Below are positions 56,969 through 64,000 of a stretch of DNA of 64,000 bases, one piece after another (the first letter of the stretch is position 1; the number at the start of each line of letters is the position of its first letter). The stretch spans positions 1,984,001-2,048,000 of the forward strand of contig PZJY01000009.1 in assembly GCA_031472005.1 (NCBI GenBank), read 5' to 3'. Made by a program: the position numbers and the translations under genes. Below the pieces are notes generated by a model. The model was not told the DNA's origin and made no database searches. It worked only from the letters and a program-made list of their open reading frames with translations. This stretch comes from Tetracladium setigerum. Its lineage: Eukaryota; Ascomycota; Leotiomycetes; Helotiales.

Positions 56969-58522
56969 CTAAATAGTTGAATCTCTGGTATCTTCTAATT
57001 TCGCAGCGGACCTATTTTCTAATTCTGATACTCCCACATCTGGTACCAAATCCCCATCAACCACGTCCTTATCATCGCCTCCCAAATTTCCCCACGCAGC
57101 TTTGTTCTTCTTCGTCTGATGTGGACCCTCGCTCTTGAAATGATAACCTCTAACTCTAGGTCCCTGTCCACTTTTCGCTGGCAATTCGCTCTCATACGCT
57201 TTAGCGAACACCTCGCAATCCCTCTCAAATGTCCCTGCTTTGATGCTCTCTCTAATTGCTGCAAAAAATTCCGAGAGAATATGATGGTTATGAACTTGGA
57301 GGAGTACCCAACCCAGCATTTCTTTGGCAGAAAGGAGATGCTGGACGAATGCGCGGTGGTGGGAGGTACATGCGTAGCATGTGCAGGAGTCTGAGAGGGG
57401 TTTGAGAGAAGTGGCATGACCTGTCTCCCACATATCTATCCCCAATGGAAGTGCAGTAATGCCTGACGAGTTCTCGGTAGTCGTCTCGAATGGGAATGGT
57501 TGTGGGAAGCGAAAAGTAAGAGCGATCCCAGCATCCGTTGCATGTCCAATGAATGGAATGGTAAACATGTCCATTCCAAGGCTGACCTGCCTCAAAATAT
57601 GATGTGGAGAGCTTGGTTCGTCCAGTGATAGCCGTGGGAGAGCTTTCATAGCAGTTGTAGCAGGAATATCTGGCAAAATATTCGAATCGTACAATGCAAG
57701 GCCATCAATTTCGTCGACAATATCATCAGCCAGTTGATCTAGATAGCTCCATTGACTTTGTAAGTCAACGGCCAACACTGGAGCGAAGATTGCCTGCTCA
57801 TTCCGTTTTTGCTTGAGCTGCTCAAGAAGCCAGTCCAGAGTTCGGTCGCCCATCTTTGCGATTCGCTTCCGGCCTGGGACTGTACCATGGGGTACATCGG
57901 CTAATCCTACGGCGATGTCTGGCCTTAACTTTTGGATGTATGAAATGTAAGATGCATTTGTTAGGACCTGAAATCCGGTCGAGGTGAATACTGAGATGGC
58001 AGTGTTGGTGTTGCCAACCGGTGCAATAACTGCCGGGGTTCTTCTTGGGGCAACGAGAGTAATCAAAGACTTTGGCAATGCTGTAAAAGCATGTATTGGA
58101 GACTCCCCTGGACAGTTTAGAATAGGAGGGGTGTCGTTAACTGCCTTTTCGGTGACTGTCTTCAAGTCAGGGAAGAAGTAAAAACACTTGATGGTTTGAC
58201 TTACAATCTTCCAGAGCCAAATGAACTCCCCAATTTGTGTTTGTGAGGATATAACATCTGGAGATATGTGAGGAACCACGCCTCTGGAACTGATGGCCAA
58301 AAGGTTGGGAGTGGCCAAGTCCTGGCGACCCTTCACAGAGAATCGGCCGAGTCTGGGTCCAATTTGATCTCTTTCCACCTTGCTCAACAGTTCAAAGGCC
58401 ACTCTTTTCTCTGTTTGGGAGCCCATATTTACTGTGCTAGACGAGAATTGGCGGATGATTTGTTGTCTGTTGACGGAGATTTCGAGATTGCTAATTTGTC
58501 TGCAGGCTAGCACCCTCAGCAT
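56969..58522 (-). CDS. QTRT2: Queuine tRNA-ribosyltransferase accessory subunit 2
   Basis: The open frame is continuous, but a 45-nt stretch (58204-58160) has a perfect GTAAGT donor, a CTGAC branch site and a GAAG acceptor, and keeps phase. The likely product is therefore exons 58522-58205 and 58159-56969, 502 residues. Family landmarks are RDQIGPRLGRFSVKGRQDL near the start, FTALPKSLITLVAPRR, DIAVGLADVPHG, and the zinc site CTCYACTSHHRAFVQHLLSA with a later HNHH. QTRT2 dimerises with QTRT1 to exchange guanine-34 for queuine in tRNAs with GUN anticodons. The N-terminal 32 residues (MLRVLACRQISNLEISVNRQ...) are Arg-containing and free of acids except one Glu, like a mitochondrial presequence; a second ATG (MGSQTEKRVAFELL) at 58426 would give a cytosolic form. 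Confidence 0.92.
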   Translation of the reverse strand: MLRVLACRQISNLEISVNRQQIIRQFSSSTVNMGSQTEKRVAFELLSKVERDQIGPRLGRFSVKGRQDLATPNLLAISSRGVVPHISPDVISSQTQIGEFIWLWKIVSQTIKCFYFFPDLKTVTEKAVNDTPPILNCPGESPIHAFTALPKSLITLVAPRRTPAVIAPVGNTNTAISVFTSTGFQVLTNASYISYIQKLRPDIAVGLADVPHGTVPGRKRIAKMGDRTLDWLLEQLKQKRNEQAIFAPVLAVDLQSQWSYLDQLADDIVDEIDGLALYDSNILPDIPATTAMKALPRLSLDEPSSPHHILRQVSLGMDMFTIPFIGHATDAGIALTFRFPQPFPFETTTENSSGITALPLGIDMWETGHATSLKPLSDSCTCYACTSHHRAFVQHLLSAKEMLGWVLLQVHNHHILSEFFAAIRESIKAGTFERDCEVFAKAYESELPAKSGQGPRVRGYHFKSEGPHQTKKNKAAWGNLGGDDKDVVDGDLVPDVGVSELENRSAAKLEDTRDSTI

Positions 58523-58998
58523 CGATCATGAGAGTCTGAAATTAGCAGACTCAATGTGTAACACTTTACAAACATTTAACAGAAGTTTTGAATTTCCAAG
58601 ATCAGTCTCAACGACGATTTGAAAAGCATAGAAAAGTCGATACAAGATGGTGTTTTAATTTCAGAATAGGAAAGGCTTGGTGCCAAGTATGGTCTAGCCC
58701 AGATCAGCCTAGCCCAGCCTTGTCCACGATTGGCGCTTATCGTGAGACGTACCCCATAGACGTACTTCTCTTGGAATCTTCAGCATTGTTTATTGCCATC
58801 CAATTTGTTTGTGTTTCTGCGCTTTTTGCGTGTATTTTTATGCTTGCGTGTACATACAGAGCGCACTGTCAACACTGAACATTTTTGCAGAGATATATCG
58901 CAATGATTACGGAAATCTAGAGGTCACGAATCAAACACTCTCGGCAGCCTCGGAGCATGCTAACAGGCAAATAGACTGGAGAGATATCAAACTTCACA
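58523..58998. other. Divergent promoter, QTRT2 and LCCL protein
   Basis: 476 bases between two outward-facing starts. A short TAGCCCAG direct repeat occurs near 58693-58716. No other feature is seen. Confidence 0.5.
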
Positions 58999-60921
58999 AT
59001 GGCTGGCAACATAGACGAGGAGAGAGGAAGAGGAGGGCGGGCTCTAGACGATCACCCAGATGATCCAATAACACACCACGAAACACACGATGTGGCAATG
59101 GATGATTTCTCAGACGATAGCTCTCCCTCAACACCACGCTTTATGCAGGACCAAAGCTCATATCGACACTGGAAATGGGTGCCAGTTCCAATACGTCGTG
59201 TTGGGAAGGCTTTGTCAAAGTGGTCGAAGGGTCCTCATCCACCACACATCCATAAAATCGAACCCCTTCTTCCGGATATACAAGAATTACCACTTCGACT
59301 TTTGGACCAATACATACCGAAGAAGAGGCATAGAATATTTCTTTTAGTTGCATATTACTTTCTATGGATTGCCACATTTGCTGTGGTCATGAAGAACGGC
59401 CAATTCGTCACAGAGATTGAAGGATGGGGAAAACCGAGCAACATTGGATGTACAAGTACCTTCTGGTACCCAGGGAACGGCTGTGGTTTGAACGGGAACG
59501 ACTGTCGACCATTCAATGGAACTGGATATCCATTTCGATGCCCGGGAAATTGCAAGAGTGTAACACCATTGAATTACCGTGCCGTGGGAGCACAAGAAAT
59601 TGCCTACGTCCCCTTCGTAATCGGCGGATCCTCTGAAGATGATGAGACACCAGTCTATCGAAGCGACTCTTTTATCTGTAGTGCAGCTATTCATGCTGGG
59701 ATTATAGACAATGCGGGTGGAGGATGTGGTGTAGCCTCTTTAGTAGGCAGCCATAAGGGCTATAAAAGTACAAAGAAGCACGATATCACAAGTATTGCCT
59801 TCGACTCTGAATTTCCGTCCTCCTTCACGTTCAGCGGCGCAACGACATGCGAAGCCAAGGATCCACGCTGGCAACTATTTTACGTTTCATTGTTCTTTAC
59901 TGTTGTTCTGTCTCTATTTACCTCGTCACCTGCGTTGTTCTTTTTCAGCATATACACTGGAGTTTTTGCCCACGTCGGACTGGCTTCCGATCCACCATGG
60001 AGCTCATCGACCGCTGGTCTCATCTCCAACCTTCTCGGGAAGTACCTGCCTGGCACATTTTGCGCCTTTGTTATCTACCGTTACATGGGAGTTCGCCGTG
60101 CTCTGACTGGACTTACTGCACAAATCGAAAAGACAGTCCTTTGGCTTGGAGCATGTTGGTTCGGAGCCTTGTCGAACTACACTCTCGATTGGATCCCCAT
60201 CCAGCGTTTGAACGCTCATGACTTGCAACAACAACCTGGAGCCATACCAGCGCTGATAGGCGTAGTAACCATGATCGCCATAATAGTCTTCTCACAAGTC
60301 TTCTTCTTCCGCCGTGAAGGCCGTCTCCTCCGCTACCTCTCTCTCTACGGACTCTTCATATCCGCAATTCTTCTCTCCCTCCTCCTTCCAGGTTTAAGCC
60401 TCCGTATCCACCATTATATCCTAGCACTCCTCTTCCTCCCAGGCACAAGCATGCAGACCCGGCCAGCATTGATCTACCAAGGTCTCCTAATCGGCCTATT
60501 CATCAACGGCGTCGCCCGCTGGGGTTTCGATTCCGTCCTCCAAACCCCCGGTGAACTCCAAGGTGACGCCCAACACAATTCTGCACTCCCCGTCATCCCC
60601 GCACCAGTCATCAATCTAGGCGAAAACATCTCGACCATTCATTTCTCCTGGTTGCCACCCCCCGATCCATTCGATGGCATCTCGGTGTTGGTTAATGATG
60701 TGGAGAGATTTAGAGGGTACACGGATGAGGGATTGAAGACGGATGAGAATTTTGTGTGGAGGAAGCAAGCTGGCGATCACAGCCCGGAGTATTTTAGATT
60801 TGCGTATATGCAGGGGAAGCAGGCGTGGGATTATACGAAGGCGGGGATTTGGGAGGGGGATGGGGCATGGACTGAGATGTTGGGGGACCGAGTCGGATTA
60901 AGGGAAGGAGGGAGGTTGTGA
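58999..60921 (+). CDS. LCCL-domain multi-pass membrane protein (640 aa)
   Basis: This is a single exon from ATG at 58999. Residues 1-110 are a polar, acidic cytoplasmic region. A transmembrane helix (IFLLVAYYFLWIATFAVVM) follows. The LCCL domain (~residues 150-270) has its conserved cysteines: GCTSTFWYPGNGCGLNGNDC, FRCPGNC, then YRSDSFICSAAIHAGIIDNA with GGGCGVASL. Five to seven more hydrophobic segments follow (LFYVSLFFTVVLSLF, IPALIGVVTMIAIIVFSQVF, YLSLYGLFISAILLSLLLPG), then a soluble C-terminal domain with WLPPPDPFDGISVLV and WEGDGAWTEM. LCCL modules in animals bind lipids or extracellular partners; the role in fungi is unknown, and an endomembrane or surface location is inferred. Confidence 0.93.
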   Translation: MAGNIDEERGRGGRALDDHPDDPITHHETHDVAMDDFSDDSSPSTPRFMQDQSSYRHWKWVPVPIRRVGKALSKWSKGPHPPHIHKIEPLLPDIQELPLRLLDQYIPKKRHRIFLLVAYYFLWIATFAVVMKNGQFVTEIEGWGKPSNIGCTSTFWYPGNGCGLNGNDCRPFNGTGYPFRCPGNCKSVTPLNYRAVGAQEIAYVPFVIGGSSEDDETPVYRSDSFICSAAIHAGIIDNAGGGCGVASLVGSHKGYKSTKKHDITSIAFDSEFPSSFTFSGATTCEAKDPRWQLFYVSLFFTVVLSLFTSSPALFFFSIYTGVFAHVGLASDPPWSSSTAGLISNLLGKYLPGTFCAFVIYRYMGVRRALTGLTAQIEKTVLWLGACWFGALSNYTLDWIPIQRLNAHDLQQQPGAIPALIGVVTMIAIIVFSQVFFFRREGRLLRYLSLYGLFISAILLSLLLPGLSLRIHHYILALLFLPGTSMQTRPALIYQGLLIGLFINGVARWGFDSVLQTPGELQGDAQHNSALPVIPAPVINLGENISTIHFSWLPPPDPFDGISVLVNDVERFRGYTDEGLKTDENFVWRKQAGDHSPEYFRFAYMQGKQAWDYTKAGIWEGDGAWTEMLGDRVGLREGGRL

Positions 60922-61790
60922 GAGGGGATAGGTTGGTGTATGGTGGGGTGGAATATTAGATGATGGATATGATTTTATATAAACTGATATACTGGATGTA
61001 CTTATGAATAGATGATTGATTATGCCTCTCTCGCTGTTCTCCTTGTGTTTTCAAACAACGCTGAGGTTCGCTTCCACACCCTTGATCTCTCAGGATGTGT
61101 TTCTAGTCTAGATAATCAATGAGGCAAGTCAAGAAAAATGTGGTCACACAAAGTCGTTGAATCCCTCCCCCAGAAACATCGCACCTTACGACGCGAGTGA
61201 AATAGATACTCACTAAATTTTGTTATGTACCTATTCAATTCACTCTGATTCGTCTCACGGCTACTTTGCCAGGGAAATGGATGTGTAACTGATGTAACTC
61301 TGTGGTGTATAACCTGGGACAAATTGATTTGTGAAAATTTGCCTCGACATCGCTCAGTCAATATGGGTGATGGTCATATTGATGTGCGTTTGAACCGATG
61401 ATCACAATAAACTTGGAGATAGATACTATGATGCTTATTCCAATATGGACAGGGTGGGGATTTCGGACTGTTTGGCACTTGCCATAGCAATTGTTATTCA
61501 TCACGGAGAATGAAACAGAATCAGGCAAGGATCGAAGAGACATGCGCATACCTGCAGCACAACTACTCATAGTACCCTTCCCCAAAGCTGCTGGGTGTTG
61601 TATAGAAATTCGAGAGAAGCAAAGCAAAACTTAAATGTTTGTTACAAACTATCATGCCCTCCCTCTACCTAGAGATAGACACTTATACAGCGCAATTCCA
61701 TTTCTCCTGCACCCCCCCCCAAATATATGTATGTATGCACCAGCCTGCTCCCTACCCCATGCCCCAGACTCTCTCCATCAAAGTCACCCC
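60922..61790. other. Convergent 3' flanks, LCCL protein and SDH3
   Basis: 870 bases between two stop codons. No convincing open frame. AT-rich tracts and a run of nine or ten C near 61710-61721 are the only visible features. Confidence 0.5.
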
Positions 61791-62532
61791 TCAAGTCAAA
61801 GTAGCCAAAGCCAGCGAACTGACAATCGTCAATGCCCCCACAAATTGTCCGGTTCTAATAACCTGCTGATTCTTAAACAAACTCGCCGTATCCCAAACCA
61901 AATGCCTCACGCCATTGAAGCTATGGAAGGTAAATGGGAACGCGATCAAAAACTTGGTAGCCACCTTCGCGGCAATGGGCCAGCTTGCAAATGCAGCTGC
62001 CATGGTGGCGCTATCCATGGTAATGCCCAGTAGAGGGGAAGCGAGATATGTGAGGCCGAGAACGTAGAAGCCACCGGAGAGAATACCGCCTGTTACTCGA
62101 TGTGTGATGGAGAGCGTCATTGGGATTTGCCATTTCCAGATCGAGAGATGGGGTGCGACGGGGCGGAGTTTGCGTTGGGCGGCGAGGATTTCGTCTGAGT
62201 CTTTGGGTGTGAGGGATTTAGTTGCTGCGGAGCTGGTGGTGGGAGGAGATGATGTTAGCTATATTGTTTCTTTGTTTCTTTCTTTCTTGCGGTTATATGG
62301 GGAGGGGAGCTGCTGGATGGTATAGGTGATCCTACCGGCTTTGTATCGAGGAGGAAATGGCGAAAGGAGCAGCTGCGTTCTTCAACATCATCTGCGAGGC
62401 GATTGAAGGCTTGCTAGCACTGGCGGCGACTGAGGGGTTTCCTATTAGATATTGCCATTGCTTGAGATGGATATTTGATGGATCAGACTTACGCCGGCGC
62501 AGCGATTGCTGAGCAAGTCTTTGTGATAGCAT
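61791..62532 (-). CDS. SDH3: Succinate dehydrogenase cytochrome b subunit SDH3 (195 aa, three exons)
   Basis: Exons 62532-62493, 62441-62336 and 62232-61791 join in phase (1, 2) to 195 residues. The N terminus is a mitochondrial presequence (MLSQRLAQQSLRRRNPSVAA). The mature part starts RKLRPVAPHLSIWKWQIPMT. The quinone-site Ser and Arg are in LSITHRVTGGILSGG, and the haem b ligand His is in HSFNGVRHLVWD. Three membrane helices are visible (LSGGFYVLGLTYLASPLLGI; PIAAKVATKFLIAFPFTF; GALTIVSSLALATL). It anchors complex II in the inner mitochondrial membrane and carries electrons to ubiquinone. The subunit is the target of SDHI fungicides by family knowledge; no resistance claim is made here. 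Confidence 0.95.
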
Positions 62533-63263
62533 TGTGGATGGTGAAGGAGTGGAGTATTCTGCTGGAGCTTCTGCTTCTTCCAAACTCTTGTTGGCGCCTC
62601 ACAATGGTTCTGCTGGTCGAGAGTCAATTGCTCTTTTGAGGATATATTTCGTCTATTTGGTACGCTGCGGTCGGAAGCATTCGGTCCCTCGGCAATATGG
62701 GGAGAGGTCATCCCATTTCGATTGGCCAGCCCAGCTCACTTCTGACTCAGCAGAGACTTCACGTGATGCCAAGCCAAGATGCAGAACATGGAATAAATAT
62801 TTTCGCGCGACCACAACCACTGTTTCTTTCCTTCTCCAACGAGCATCAATTCCATCAACGTAGCCAGAAAGTGGCCGCGCCGAAGGGTATGGCTTGTTGG
62901 CAACGTTATGTTGTTGACGCGGTCATAAATATGTTCTGAGAGGGAAGGATCTGTCGTTAATCTCGACCTCGAGGATGCCATCTCGAGGTCGTTTCATTTT
63001 ATGATCTATATTCTATTATACAACGGCCAACTATTGGGGTATCTGGACGAGAATATCATGCTATGAGAAGGGTGTGTAAGGCACTCTGGATATTGTCTTG
63101 CCCGGAGGTTAATTGGAAGTTTCCTCGAACTCAGAATCGGCCTTTCTTTCGATCTGGCGGTTTTGCATCATCCCGATTCTTGCAACTTCAATCTACTGCC
63201 AACCTCCTCTGCGCATTTCGAGCCATTGATTTGTTTCGTTATAACAGAGGTATAAGTGTGATA
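62533..63263. other. SDH3 promoter and phosphoesterase 3' flank
   Basis: About 730 bases. A minus-strand open frame at 62736-62981 has no domain and sits where the SDH3 promoter should be. A perfect 10-bp inverted repeat lies at 62964-62991. Confidence 0.5.
62964..62991. repeat. Perfect 10-bp inverted repeat with 8-base loop
   Basis: CGACCTCGAG, the loop GATGCCAT, then CTCGAGGTCG. It could form a hairpin or be a dyad binding site. It lies 430 bases upstream of the SDH3 start. Confidence 0.85.
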
Positions 63264-64000
63264 TTAAACCTCAATGCATCCATCACTCTTCCAGTGACGT
63301 GTCGAATCGGCCCTTAGTTCTCTCTGCTGCCTTTCTTCTCTTTCCTGGTACGAACCACATCTCAGGTTGGCAAATATTCTTGTTCTATCAATGCTCTTAG
63401 CGCAGGTATAATGAATATGGCCAAACACCCAACAGTCATCTTTTGTAAGATTTATTCCACTGCCACCCAATATATCGTTCGTGTACAAAGGTCCCTGGCG
63501 ATAGAGGTCATTCGGAGCGAAAGTATGCCTCAGACTCGGGGCATGATGTGTAGCCACGACAATGCGCTGATTATCTCCCTTCTTCTTTCCAACCTTCTCA
63601 ATCTTCTCTTCAAGCCACGCAAGAGACGCCAAATGTCGTTCATGGTGCTTTTGCGGGGTGTTGTCCGTAATGGCAGCATCCGCCCACGGTTCCTTAATAA
63701 CCATCCCGCTCTGCTCATCAACCTCCAGTCTCGTCCACAGCGTACATCCCAAAATCGTAACATCATGACCATGTTTATTGAGATCACGTCTTCCATTCTC
63801 CAAGAACTTTAACCTTCCTTTAAAGTCACGATGTTTCTCCATCGTCGCAACACGTTGTGTCCCTGCGCTAAGGTAGTCCCTCGACACTCGGTATTGCCCG
63901 CGATGTAGAATACTTTTCGGTATATTTGGCATATGCCGATGAGCCAAGCTCTGAAGTCTCGTTGGTGGTTTTGTTTGCCGAGAGATCCAATGTTGCCAGC
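63264..64000 (-). CDS. Calcineurin-like phosphoesterase (5' end off window, apparent frameshift near 63887)
   Basis: The gene enters from the right edge and ends at 63264. From base 64000 one frame reads AGNIGSLGKQNHQRDFRAWL then VFYIAGNTE, the second and third metal-binding blocks of the family (GN/GD-I-G and GNxE). The continuing frame to 63264 reads VSRDYLSAGTQRVATMEKHR, GRLKFLENGRRDL, then the His blocks ATHHAPSL and CWVFGHIHYT. One extra G in GAGTG (63885-63889) joins the two. The fold binds two metal ions and hydrolyses phosphate esters; the substrate is unknown. The GNxE has Thr in place of the usual catalytic His (GNHE), which could reduce activity. The N-terminal DxH motif lies outside the window. 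Confidence 0.82.
   Translation of the reverse strand, partial: WQHWISRQTKPPTRLQSLAHRHMPNIPKSILHRGQYRVSRDYLSAGTQRVATMEKHRDFKGRLKFLENGRRDLNKHGHDVTILGCTLWTRLEVDEQSGMVIKEPWADAAITDNTPQKHHERHLASLAWLEEKIEKVGKKKGDNQRIVVATHHAPSLRHTFAPNDLYRQGPLYTNDILGGSGINLTKDDCWVFGHIHYTCAKSIDRTRIFANLRCGSYQEREERQQRELRADSTRHWKSDGCIEV

Noticed and set aside
1..64000. Secondary-metabolite cluster around the Ppo gene
   Set aside because: No polyketide synthase, NRPS, terpene cyclase or tailoring gene set is present; the Ppo stands alone.

Overview
This is a gene-dense piece of a filamentous ascomycete nuclear genome, most likely Leotiomycetes. The assignment rests on gene content and intron style, not on a database search: short GT-AG introns (about 45-100 nt) with CTRAY branch sites, a HET-domain protein, a Ppo-type dioxygenase-P450 fusion, DUF3716, 2EXR and F-box-like proteins, a CBM1-tailed secreted enzyme, and a QTRT2 subunit that budding yeast lacks.

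Layout. 1-6600: the 3' part of a conserved fungal protein that runs off the left edge, then two related two- to three-exon F-box-like genes. 7321-13887: a HET-domain gene and, tail to tail with it, an eight-exon fatty-acid dioxygenase/diol synthase of the Ppo family. 15033-23078: a ten-exon glycosylated membrane protein, a GPI-anchored eight-cysteine secreted protein, a GH128 glucanase-like enzyme and a DUF3716 nuclear protein. 23079-28314 is gene-poor apart from a 77-residue basic protein. 28315-37870: a GH47 alpha-mannosidase, a multi-PAS hybrid histidine kinase and a METTL25-type methyltransferase. 38640-40310: a decayed F-box-like relative and minisatellite DNA. 40826-46328 is a housekeeping block: TAF6, thymidylate kinase, GTP cyclohydrolase I and TAF11. 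46888-55128: an intact 2EXR gene, a cluster of degenerate repeats, a 2EXR pseudogene and about 3.7 kb of apparently decayed DNA. 55129-64000: a secreted CBM1 metallopeptidase-like protein, QTRT2, an LCCL-domain membrane protein, SDH3 and a calcineurin-like phosphoesterase cut by the right edge.

How the genes relate. There is no obvious single pathway. TAF6 and TAF11 are both TFIID subunits and bracket two enzymes of nucleotide/folate metabolism. The secreted and cell-surface genes (GPI protein, GH128, GH47, LCCL, CBM1 protein) are spread through the window. HET, 2EXR and F-box-like genes are expanded, fast-evolving fungal families, and their relics lie close to intact copies.

The most important caveat is that at least six genes, including the normally essential TAF6, need exactly one extra base to restore a family-like reading frame or splice site, often in a homopolymer. 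All shifts have the same sign, which suggests systematic single-base deletions in the assembly rather than many independent pseudogenes. I found no tRNA, rRNA, CRISPR array or intact transposon. Exon boundaries were worked out by hand from splice consensus and frame continuity.
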